A DNA stretch of 64,000 bases from an uncultured bacterium. GTDB taxonomy: Bacteria; Bacteroidota; Bacteroidia; Bacteroidales; Bacteroidaceae. Location of the stretch: positions 1 through 64,000 of the forward strand of contig CAMHUC010000009.1 in NCBI GenBank assembly GCA_946188155.1. Direction: 5' to 3'. Below, in pieces: positions 8,091 through 14,946 of this stretch. The notes below the pieces were generated by a model. The model was not told the origin of the DNA. It ran no database searches and saw nothing but the letters and a program-made list of their open reading frames with translations. Position 1 is the stretch's first letter; each line of letters opens with the position of its first letter. Position numbers and translations under genes: made by a program.

Positions 8091-8876
8091 AATCTCGATA
8101 TCCCGACGCACATTATTCCGAATCTTCGTCAGATATGCCTTCATGCCCTCAGCATCCTTCGTGTCTATAATCTCGAGCAGCTCTTTCAGCTCGGTGCGTA
8201 TCTGGCTGACCTGATCGTGGGTGTAGGGGTTGAAGAGGATTTCCTGCAGCAGGTAGTCGTCCTCGTTGAGCACGCCCTTGGCTATCTTCATGTGGCGCTT
8301 GAAGGTGGTGCCCGGTGCGTCCTGATGCTTCATGACGGCAGCGAAGACGAAGGTCGACACGAAAGGAATCGACAGCGAGTAGGCCACCGTCTTGTCGTGC
8401 TCCTCGAAGGTGTACTCGTAGATGTTCAGGCCCAGTCGCTGGTAGAGGTCCTTGAAGAAGATGCGCCCCATGTAGTCGCCCTCGCTGATGATGATGGCGT
8501 TCTCCTCGGAGAGCTGCTGCAGGTTGGCGAATGTGGGTCCGAACATCGGGTGGGTGCTGACGTAGCGCATGCCCGACTGCTCATAGAACTCCTTCAGGTC
8601 AGTCTTCACCGACGCGATGTCGCTGATGATGCACTCCTTGGGCAGATAGGGTATCACCTCGCGGAACACGGGGATGGTGTACTTCAGCGTGACGGCATTG
8701 ATGAGCAGCTCGGGCTGGAAGGCCTGCACCTCCTCGTAGGTGGTGAACCGCTGACAGTTATAGGTGAACCGCATGCGCTTGGGGTCGCGCTCGAATACAG
8801 CCACCTCGTGGTCGAAACTCAGCAGGTCGATGAAGAAGCTTCCCATCTTGCCTGCTCCCATAACTAATATCTTCAT
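8082..8876 (-). CDS. tyrA: Prephenate dehydrogenase
   Basis: 264 residues. It starts with a Rossmann nucleotide-binding motif (MKILVMGAGKMGSFF) and contains SDIASVKTDL and the THPMFGPT segment typical of TyrA. The enzyme oxidatively decarboxylates prephenate to 4-hydroxyphenylpyruvate for tyrosine. It is a short, single-domain TyrA without an ACT domain or fused chorismate mutase; the mutase is instead fused to the DAHP synthase upstream. It is the fourth enzyme of the aromatic operon driven from 12751-12782. Confidence 0.9.
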   Translation of the reverse strand: MKILVMGAGKMGSFFIDLLSFDHEVAVFERDPKRMRFTYNCQRFTTYEEVQAFQPELLINAVTLKYTIPVFREVIPYLPKECIISDIASVKTDLKEFYEQSGMRYVSTHPMFGPTFANLQQLSEENAIIISEGDYMGRIFFKDLYQRLGLNIYEYTFEEHDKTVAYSLSIPFVSTFVFAAVMKHQDAPGTTFKRHMKIAKGVLNEDDYLLQEILFNPYTHDQVSQIRTELKELLEIIDTKDAEGMKAYLTKIRNNVRRDIEIKR

Positions 8877-8895
8877 ATTCTATACATTTTTTTAT

Positions 8896-8968
8896 TCTAA
8901 GGATGCAAGGAGAGAAGGAGTTTTAATCATATTCCAAGAGGATCTCCTTACCTCCTTGTCTCCTTAGA
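8896..8968. repeat. Gene-less inverted tandem-repeat hairpin (AAGGAG units)
   Basis: The left arm at 8896-8920 (TCTAAGGATGCAAGGAGAG...) and right arm at 8944-8968 are inverted copies with 4 mismatches in 25, around a 23-nt centre. The arms resemble the 25-mers at 23131-23155 and 24910-24934, and begin with the same TCTAAGGA as the arms of the GxxExxY cassette at 10087-10532. It fills most of the tyrA-aroF spacer. Confidence 0.75.
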
Positions 8969-8987
8969 CAATAAAAACATCCTCAGA

Positions 8988-10052
8988 TTACTTGTTAATA
9001 ATCTCCATTTGCTGACGCACCGACTCCTCGTGGATATTCTCGAATACGCGGGCCACGAACTCGGCGTCCATGCCGGTCAGTGTGCCCTGTGCGCCGCGCT
9101 TGTTCAGGATCTCGTTGTAGCGGTTGGTCTGCAGCACGGTCATGTTGTGTTCCTTCTTATACTGGCCTATCTCGCGGCATACCTTCATGCGACGGGCCAG
9201 CACGTCCATGATCTCATTGTCGAGCTCGTCAATCTGCTTACGCAGCTGGGTGAGTCCTTCGGTGGTGGTGTTCTCGTCGCGGATGACGAGCAGCGAGAGG
9301 ATATAGTCGAGCACGTCGGGCGTCACCTGCTGCTTGGCATCGCTCCACGCCTTGTCGGGGTCGCAGTGGCTCTCGATGATCAGTCCGTCGAAGCCCAGGT
9401 CCATGGCCTGCTGGCAGAGCGGTGCTATCAGCTCGCGGCGGCCTCCGATGTGGCTGGGGTCGCTGATGATGGGCAACTCGGGGATTCGGCGGTGCAGCTC
9501 GATGGGTATCTGCCACATCGGGGCGTTGCGGTAGATCTTCTTCTCATAGCTGGAGAAGCCGCGATGGATGGCCCCCAGCCGCTTGATGCCGGCCTGGTTG
9601 AGGCGCTCCATGGCCCCGATCCATAGCTCGAGGTCGGGGTTAACGGGGTTCTTGACGAACACGGGGATGTCCACACCCTGCAGGGCATCGGCCAGGGCCT
9701 GCATGGCGAAGGGGTTGGCCGAGGTGCGCGCACCAATCCAGAGGATGTCGACACCATACTTCAGGCAGAGCTCCACATGCTCGGGCGTGGCCACTTCGGT
9801 GGAGACGAGCATCTTGGTCTCCTGCTTCACCTGCTTGAGCCACACTAAGGCCGGCTCGCCGTGGCCTTCGAAGCCGCCGGGCTTGGTGCGGGGTTTCCAC
9901 ACACCGGCACGGAAGTTGTGGCAGCCCTTCATGGCCAGTTCGCGGGCAGTAGTCATCACTTGTTCCTCGGTCTCGGCAGAGCAGGGGCCTGCTATCACGA
10001 AGGGACGTTCGTTGTCACTCGGAAGGTTCAGTTTTTCTAATTCCAGTTCCAT
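8988..10052 (-). CDS. aroF: Bifunctional DAHP synthase / chorismate mutase
   Basis: 354 residues. The N-terminal part (about 1-260) is a type I-beta DAHP synthase, with the phosphate-binding start VIAGPCSAET, FRAGVWKPRTKPGGFEG, IGARTSANPF and SDPSHIGG. The C-terminal part (about 265-350) is an AroQ chorismate mutase helix bundle (LRKQIDELDNEIMDVLARRM). It thus catalyses the first committed step of the shikimate pathway and the branch step to prephenate. In this fusion type the mutase often mediates feedback inhibition. It lies between tyrA and the aminotransferase in the aromatic operon. Confidence 0.95.
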   Translation of the reverse strand: MELELEKLNLPSDNERPFVIAGPCSAETEEQVMTTARELAMKGCHNFRAGVWKPRTKPGGFEGHGEPALVWLKQVKQETKMLVSTEVATPEHVELCLKYGVDILWIGARTSANPFAMQALADALQGVDIPVFVKNPVNPDLELWIGAMERLNQAGIKRLGAIHRGFSSYEKKIYRNAPMWQIPIELHRRIPELPIISDPSHIGGRRELIAPLCQQAMDLGFDGLIIESHCDPDKAWSDAKQQVTPDVLDYILSLLVIRDENTTTEGLTQLRKQIDELDNEIMDVLARRMKVCREIGQYKKEHNMTVLQTNRYNEILNKRGAQGTLTGMDAEFVARVFENIHEESVRQQMEIINK

Positions 10053-10086
10053 ATTGCTTGGGATTCTATTGTTATTCTTTTACTTA

Positions 10087-10117
10087 TTGTCTAAGGATTT
10101 TAGGATTTAAAGGATTT
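10087..10117. repeat. Left inverted arm of GxxExxY cassette 1 (AGGATTT units)
   Basis: TTGTCTAAGGATTTTAGGAT followed by TTAAAGGATTT. It is the inverted counterpart of 10504-10532. The pseudogene's last codons and stop (10107-10109) lie inside this arm. Confidence 0.8.
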
Positions 10118-10496
10118 CTTTATATCGACTGTTGAATACTGGGTGTATTTCATCTCGAATATTATCCGTATTGAAATTGACTACATAACCCATCTCACAA
10201 TTCATCAGCCGAAGATAAGTAAGAAGTTACTTTTCAAACAACTTACGGTATTCGACAACCGACTTTAGCTCAAGAATCAGCTTGTTATCAATTATCAAGT
10301 CCAACCGCATGTCAGGACAGATCATCTCTCCCTTATAGAACACCGGTACCTGAACCTGGCTTCGCACATCAAATCCTTGAAGCCTCAATTCACGAATCAT
10401 CGCTTTTTCGTAAATAGACTCCAACAGTCCTGGTCCAAGCTGGTTATAGACTTCATAGACACATCCTAAGACTTTATATGTATAACCTCTATCCAT
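10107..10496 (-). pseudogene. GxxExxY protein gene with an internal stop codon (copy 1)
   Basis: Reading frame MDRGYTYKVLGCVYEVYNQL... contains the signature GLLESIY and the PD-(D/E)XK-like core RLDLIIDNKLILELK. After residue 89 (EYRKLFEK) a TAA at 10227-10229 interrupts the frame, but the same frame then reads LLTYLRLMNCEMGYVVNFNT and on to IHPVFNSRYKEIL before a second stop at 10107. The other two copies have glutamine at the stop position ([16 protein letters not shown]), so one CAA-to-TAA change explains it. The gene sits between inverted repeat arms inside the aromatic operon. It is either a recently inactivated copy or a readthrough gene; the first is more likely. Confidence 0.85.
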
Positions 10497-10503
10497 AAGA
10501 AAT

Positions 10504-10532
10504 AATCCTTTTAATCCTTAAATCCTTAGACA
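10504..10532. repeat. Right inverted arm of GxxExxY cassette 1
   Basis: The reverse complement reads TTGTCTAAGGATTTAAGGAT followed by TAAAAGGATT, nearly identical to 10087-10117. Confidence 0.8.
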
Positions 10533-10540
10533 AAAAATTC

Positions 10541-11716
10541 TCAGATAAAAACACTTTCAATTCTCCTCAGCGCCTCAAGAATTATCTCCTCCTTGGCGCA
10601 GAGCGAGATGCGGATGTAGCGCTGGCCGTTGCTGCCGAAGATGAAGCCGGGGGTGATGAATACTCGGGCCTCGTGGAGCACACGCTCGGTGAGTTCCTCC
10701 ACGTCGGCATACTTATCAGGGATGCGCCCCCAGAGGAACATGCCCACTTGCGAGGGGTCGAAGGTGCAGCCGAGCACCCTCATGATCTCCTCGGCATAGC
10801 GACGCCTACGGGCGTAGGTATTGATATTGTACTCCCGATGCCAGGCGTCGTCGTTCTTGTAGGCCTCGGCAGCGGCCAGCTGGATGCCACGGAAGGTGCC
10901 GCTCTCGATATTCGACTGCACCTTCAGTATCCAGGAGATAAACTCAGCGTTAGAGGCACAGAGTCCTACGCGCCAGCCCGGCATGTTGTGGCTCTTCGAC
11001 ATCGAGTTGAACTCTATGCAGCAGTCCTTGGCACCCGCCACCTGGAGGATGCTCAGATGCTCCTCGCTGAGGATAAAGCTGTAGGGGTTGTCGTTTACCA
11101 CGACCAAGCCGTGGTCTGCGCCGAACTGCACCAGGCGCTCGTAGGTCTCGCGGCGGGCACGCCCGCCTGTTGGCATGTTGGGATAGTTGGTCCACATCAG
11201 CTTCACCCGCGAGAGATCCATCCGCTCCAGCTCGTCGAAGTCGGGCTGCCAGCCGTTTTCCTCGCTGAGGTTGTAGTTGACGATGTTCGCCCCGAGAATC
11301 TTCGAGAGCGAGGTGTAGGTGGGATAGCCGGGATTGGGCACAAGCACCTCATCGCCGGGGTTCACCAGTGCGAGGGTCACGTGCAGTATGCCCTCCTTCG
11401 AGCCGATGAGGGGCAGCACCTCGCTCTTGGGGTCGAGGCTGACGTCGTACCAGCGCTGGTAGAAGTCGGCCATCGCCTGGCGCAACTCCGGCGTGCCCAT
11501 CGTTGGCTGATAGCCGTGGGCACTGGGGTCGTGGGCCACCTCACAAAGTTTCTCCACGGTCTGCTCCGACGGCGGCATGTCTGGACTGCCTATGGCCAGG
11601 CTGATGATGTCGCGGCCCTCGGCGTTGAGCTGGGCCACCTCCTTCAGCTTGCGGCTGAAGTAATATTCGCTTACGAGCGACAGGCGCTCGGCGGGTTCAA
11701 TTCGTTTGCTTTCCAT
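10541..11716 (-). CDS. Class I/II pyridoxal-phosphate aminotransferase (aromatic/aspartate type)
   Basis: 391 residues with the fold-type I signature: NPGYPTYTSL, VNDNPYSF and the PLP-lysine motif SMSKSHNMPGWRVG (lysine near residue 235), then the C-terminal arginine segment YIRISLC. Placed between pheA and aroF, it most likely transaminates phenylpyruvate and 4-hydroxyphenylpyruvate; the sequence also resembles LL-diaminopimelate aminotransferase-like enzymes, so the substrate is an inference from context. It overlaps the 3' end of pheA by 20 bp, implying translational coupling. Confidence 0.88.
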   Translation of the reverse strand: MESKRIEPAERLSLVSEYYFSRKLKEVAQLNAEGRDIISLAIGSPDMPPSEQTVEKLCEVAHDPSAHGYQPTMGTPELRQAMADFYQRWYDVSLDPKSEVLPLIGSKEGILHVTLALVNPGDEVLVPNPGYPTYTSLSKILGANIVNYNLSEENGWQPDFDELERMDLSRVKLMWTNYPNMPTGGRARRETYERLVQFGADHGLVVVNDNPYSFILSEEHLSILQVAGAKDCCIEFNSMSKSHNMPGWRVGLCASNAEFISWILKVQSNIESGTFRGIQLAAAEAYKNDDAWHREYNINTYARRRRYAEEIMRVLGCTFDPSQVGMFLWGRIPDKYADVEELTERVLHEARVFITPGFIFGSNGQRYIRISLCAKEEIILEALRRIESVFI

Positions 11717-12539
11717 CCTTATATTCTCCTAATATCTTTAAGTCTTTTGTCAGCGGTACTATGGCATCGATCGACTGCCTGTAGCGGGTCAGGTCGTCGT
11801 ACATCACGTCGACGTAGAACAGATACTCCCACTCCCGTCCGATGATGGGCAGCGACTGAATCTTCGTCAAGTTGATGTGGTAGAACGAGAGGATGGCCAG
11901 CACGTGAGCCAGCGAGCCCTGCTCGTGGGGCAGCGAGAATACGATGCTCGACTTGTTGGTCTCCGTCAGGGGGCGCAGCAGGTCGGCCTTGTAGGGGTTC
12001 GACACCACGAGGAATCGGGTGAAGTTGTGCTTGTTGTCCTCGATATGGTCCTCGAGCACCTTCAGGCCGTAGAGCCGCGCTGCCTCGGCGTGGCAGATGG
12101 CCGCCCATCCTCGGTGCTGCCCCTCGCTGATCATCTTCGCCGAGCCGGCCGTGTCCTCAGCCTCCACGTTCTTCAGCGCCGGGTGCTGGGCCAGGAACTG
12201 GCGGCACTGCATCAGTGCCACGGGATGAGAGTGAACCTCCCGGATGGAGTCCCAGTCGTCGTCCGGCAGACAGCAGATGCAGTGGGAGATGTGCAGCTTG
12301 TGTTCGCCTACGATAGTCGTGCCCGAATCGCGCAGCAGCTCGTAGTTATGGAGCAGGCTGCCGGCGATGGTATTCTCTATGGCGAGCATGCCGATGGCCG
12401 TGGGATCCTGCTTGATGTTCTGGAACACCTCCTCGAAGGTGCTGCAGCAGATGAGCTGTATCTGCTCGCCTTCGAAGAAGAGGTGCGCCGCGATGTCGTG
12501 AAACGACCCTATGAGTCCTTGTATGGCAATCCGTTTCAT
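11697..12539 (-). CDS. pheA: Prephenate dehydratase with ACT domain
   Basis: 280 residues. The catalytic domain (about 1-180) begins IAIQGLIGSFHDIAAHLFF and contains GMLAIENTIAGSL and the TRFLVVS segment. An ACT regulatory domain follows (about 195-270: SSIVFSLPHEQGSLAHVLAI, LTKIQSLPI), the site for allosteric phenylalanine binding in the family. It converts prephenate to phenylpyruvate. It is the first structural gene of the aromatic operon and lies 106 bp downstream of a Phe/Tyr-rich leader peptide with a terminator between them, so transcription into pheA should depend on aromatic aminoacyl-tRNA supply. Confidence 0.95.
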   Translation of the reverse strand: MKRIAIQGLIGSFHDIAAHLFFEGEQIQLICCSTFEEVFQNIKQDPTAIGMLAIENTIAGSLLHNYELLRDSGTTIVGEHKLHISHCICCLPDDDWDSIREVHSHPVALMQCRQFLAQHPALKNVEAEDTAGSAKMISEGQHRGWAAICHAEAARLYGLKVLEDHIEDNKHNFTRFLVVSNPYKADLLRPLTETNKSSIVFSLPHEQGSLAHVLAILSFYHINLTKIQSLPIIGREWEYLFYVDVMYDDLTRYRQSIDAIVPLTKDLKILGEYKDGKQTN

Positions 12540-12582
12540 TATCTACTAATTATGTATTTACTTCTTACTATCTAAACAGAAA

Positions 12583-12609
12583 CCCCGTCTCACATAGTGT
12601 GAAGCGGGG
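12583..12609 (-). terminator. Attenuator terminator of the aromatic operon
   Basis: On the minus strand CCCCGCTTCACA, a short loop region and TGTGAGACGGGG form a stem, directly followed by TTTCTGTTT. It lies between the leader peptide stop and pheA. Its 5' half (CCCGCTTCACAC) is complementary to 12659-12671, so terminator and antiterminator are mutually exclusive. Confidence 0.85.
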
Positions 12610-12645
12610 CTGTGTCTATTCTTATCTCTATCCTATTCGCTGAAC

Positions 12646-12723
12646 TTATACGCAACGACCCGCTTCACAACTGCTTGCAAAGTAAAAGTAATAGCCGTAA
12701 AAGTATGCGTTCAAGTGTGACAT
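12646..12723 (-). CDS. pheL: Phe/Tyr leader peptide of the aromatic operon (25 aa)
   Basis: The minus strand reads MSHLNAYFYGYYFYFASS then CEAGRCV and a stop. Eight of nine consecutive residues (YFYGYYFYF) are tyrosine or phenylalanine. The ATG is about 28 bases after a -7 box. The leader is followed by an antiterminator-capable sequence and a terminator, then pheA. This is the layout of classical attenuation leaders such as E. coli pheL/trpL. Ribosome stalling at Phe or Tyr codons would free the segment at 12659-12671 to block the terminator. Confidence 0.85.
   Translation of the reverse strand: MSHLNAYFYGYYFYFASSCEAGRCV
12659..12671 (-). promoter_or_regulatory. Antiterminator segment overlapping the leader peptide
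   Basis: GTTGTGAAGCGGG on the minus strand, inside the last codons of the leader, pairs with the 5' half of the terminator stem (12597-12609). Confidence 0.75.
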
Positions 12724-12750
12724 ATTCTGTTCTTTTTTGTATTTCGGATG

Positions 12751-12782
12751 CAAAAGTAATGTTTTTCCGCGAAACAAACAAA
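12751..12782 (-). promoter_or_regulatory. Promoter of the aromatic operon (-33 and -7)
   Basis: The -7 box TACTTTTG is at 12751-12758 and a -33 TTTG is at 12779-12782, 20 bases apart as expected for the Bacteroidetes primary sigma factor. It is placed just upstream of the leader peptide. Confidence 0.65.
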
Positions 12783-12810
12783 TAAAATGCAAGAAAAGTT
12801 GCGATTTTGC

Positions 12811-14265
12811 TTACATTTTTCCTCCGACGGCCTCACATACTATCTCTGCCAGCCGCTCGGCACCCTTGCCATTGGGATGGATGCCGTCGGGCTGCACCAA
12901 GTCGGCACCGTCGGCGAAGAGAGTGTGCAAGTCAATTAACTGCAGCCCGTACTTCGCGGCCAGTTCCTTCTGAACGGGGATTATACCGTTGGCGATGACA
13001 GAGTCGTTGATTTCCCATGTCGACTTGAAAGCCGGGATGGGGGTACAGAGAAATATACGGGGTTTTGCCGGGGCTACAGTCTTGGCCTTCTTGCCTTTTT
13101 TCTTGGCAAGCTGAGCCAGCTGAGGACTGAGCGTGGTGATCATCTGCTCCAGGTCCTGACGGAACTCTGCGCCGTGCCGCCAGTTATGAGGCTTGGAGTC
13201 GTTGGTGCCGAGCTTAATGACCACGATGTCGGGCTTGAATGCCAGAGCATCCTTCCACGCCATCTCGTTCATATAGGGATGATCACCCTTGTTGAGCAGC
13301 GTTCGGGCGCTCACGCCGAAGTTCCTCACCCAATAGTCGCCGCCCAGTTTCTTCTGCAGCAGGGCAGGATAGCCGTAGGCCGTTGCCATGTCGATGCCGT
13401 GGCCGTCGGTGATGCTATTGCCGATGCAGGCCACGCGGATGGCATCCTTCCGGGGCACCTGGCGCGCCTTGAGCCAGTTGCCAAGATCCTGCAGCATCTG
13501 GTCGTGATAGGGAAACCAGGGGCCGAAGCCGAAACCGTGGTCGCCAGTGGGGTAGACGTAGAGCGAGCAGTCGTTGCCCACACTGCGCATGGCTGAATAG
13601 TAGGCGATGCCATTGGTGACGGGGGGCACCAGCCGGTCGTCGTTGGCTGTGATGATGATGGCCGGAGGGGTCAGGTGTCGGCGCACGGCATTCTGTGTCG
13701 AAAAGTCGCGCACCAGTGCCTTGTCCTTCTGTCCTTCCTCGCCAAGAAAATTTCGGCACGACCACTTATGCGTCAGCCGCTCATCCATCGAGATGACGGG
13801 ATAGAAGAGTATGGAGAAGTCGGGGCGCACCTCGAAGTCGGAATGCGTGGATATGACCGATGCCAGATGGCCGCCAGCCGAGAAACCCATGATACCTACG
13901 CTGTGGGGATTGATGCTCCAGACGTCTGCCGAGTCGCGCACGATGCGGATAGCCTTCTCCACATCGCCGATGGGTAGAGAGCGGTCGCCGTTGGGCAGGC
14001 GATAGTCCACCACGAAGTAGGCGATGCCCTGCTGATTCAGCCAGTCGGAGGCCTGATGCCCTTCATGGCTGTTCGACAAGACGGAGTAGCCACCGCCCGG
14101 CACCCCTACGATGGCCATGCCCGAGGGGTTGGTCGGGATATAGCACGTCATCTTGGCCTTACCATCGTCACTCAGGCCGATGGTGAACTTCCTCGCCGTC
14201 TGGGCTTGAACTGCCAACACCGTCAGCAGCAGCCCAATCATTGTCAACATTCCATTTTTCTTCAT
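12811..14265 (-). CDS. Secreted two-domain esterase (alpha/beta hydrolase + SGNH hydrolase)
   Basis: 484 residues with a signal peptide (MKKNGMLTMIGLLLTVLAVQ, cut after AQ). Residues about 25-270 form a BD-FAE-like alpha/beta hydrolase: HGG-like loop VPGGGYS, nucleophile elbow GFSAGGH (Ser129), acid near Asp209 and His243 in GDHGFG. Residues about 275-484 form a GDSL/SGNH hydrolase: GNSITDG (Ser284), GTND and the C-terminal DGIHPNGKG. Both folds deacetylate carbohydrates in known plant-polysaccharide systems, so the fusion probably removes acetyl (or feruloyl) groups from hemicellulose or pectin in the periplasm. Substrate is unproven. It follows the HD-domain gene by 12 bp. Confidence 0.88.
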   Translation of the reverse strand: MKKNGMLTMIGLLLTVLAVQAQTARKFTIGLSDDGKAKMTCYIPTNPSGMAIVGVPGGGYSVLSNSHEGHQASDWLNQQGIAYFVVDYRLPNGDRSLPIGDVEKAIRIVRDSADVWSINPHSVGIMGFSAGGHLASVISTHSDFEVRPDFSILFYPVISMDERLTHKWSCRNFLGEEGQKDKALVRDFSTQNAVRRHLTPPAIIITANDDRLVPPVTNGIAYYSAMRSVGNDCSLYVYPTGDHGFGFGPWFPYHDQMLQDLGNWLKARQVPRKDAIRVACIGNSITDGHGIDMATAYGYPALLQKKLGGDYWVRNFGVSARTLLNKGDHPYMNEMAWKDALAFKPDIVVIKLGTNDSKPHNWRHGAEFRQDLEQMITTLSPQLAQLAKKKGKKAKTVAPAKPRIFLCTPIPAFKSTWEINDSVIANGIIPVQKELAAKYGLQLIDLHTLFADGADLVQPDGIHPNGKGAERLAEIVCEAVGGKM

Positions 14266-14277
14266 CTTCTATACTCT

Positions 14278-14946
14278 TTATTTTAATAGTTTTAGCCATT
14301 CGAAGCGCACCTCATCGCGCTCCATCTCGTCGATGAGTATCTCCGCAAGCGCCTCAACCAACTGCTCCGGCACTCGGAAACGAATGTCGTCGCTATGCGG
14401 GTCGATGGCCGGCAGGAAATGGGGCATCTCGGCCTTGTACACATCCTTCATGCGCGAACCTCTCCCCCCGTCGGCCGAACAGGAATAGGCAATGTTGGCC
14501 AGCCGGTCGCAGAGCTTGACGAATGGGGCGTAGGGTGTCTCACGGATGCCACGGTAATACTTCTCCCCCGCCCGCTCGGCACGCGTGCGCCCCTTGTCGT
14601 TGGTCAGGGCATAGACAATCTCCGTGGCCATCAGGGCCTGCTCGCCCTTCATCCACTTCAGGGCCGTCTTCATCACGTCATTGTACGTCAGCCGCGCATC
14701 CTCGATACTGTCGTGGTAGTAGCCGCCGAAGAACATCGGCACCACATCCTCCTCACGGGCACACACCAGGTGGCCGTAGTCGTGGATGCCCTGCACCACC
14801 ATGTCGAGGTGGAACCCGTAGGGCAGCGAGTCGCCATACGTCTGGTTCACACTCTGGTGAAGGTCATGGGCCGACTGCCTTATCTCTTCTATCTGCGGAG
14901 CGTACTTCTCTTCATACGCCTGAAATTCTTCTTTCTTCATAATCAT
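14278..14946 (-). CDS. HD-superfamily phosphohydrolase (SpoT/MESH1-like)
   Basis: About 222 residues (ATG at 14946, or the third codon at 14940). It shows HD-hydrolase landmarks in the order seen in (p)ppGpp hydrolase domains: GFHLDMVVQG, YYHDSIEDARLTYNDV (the HD pair), EIVYALTNDKGRTRAERA and PFVKLCDRLANI. It lacks synthetase, TGS and ACT domains, so it would be a stand-alone hydrolase; the actual nucleotide substrate is unknown. The start codon shares its A with the stop of the preceding AAA/PD-(D/E)XK gene (TAATG), a coupling arrangement. Confidence 0.75.
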   Translation of the reverse strand: MIMKKEEFQAYEEKYAPQIEEIRQSAHDLHQSVNQTYGDSLPYGFHLDMVVQGIHDYGHLVCAREEDVVPMFFGGYYHDSIEDARLTYNDVMKTALKWMKGEQALMATEIVYALTNDKGRTRAERAGEKYYRGIRETPYAPFVKLCDRLANIAYSCSADGGRGSRMKDVYKAEMPHFLPAIDPHSDDIRFRVPEQLVEALAEILIDEMERDEVRFEWLKLLK

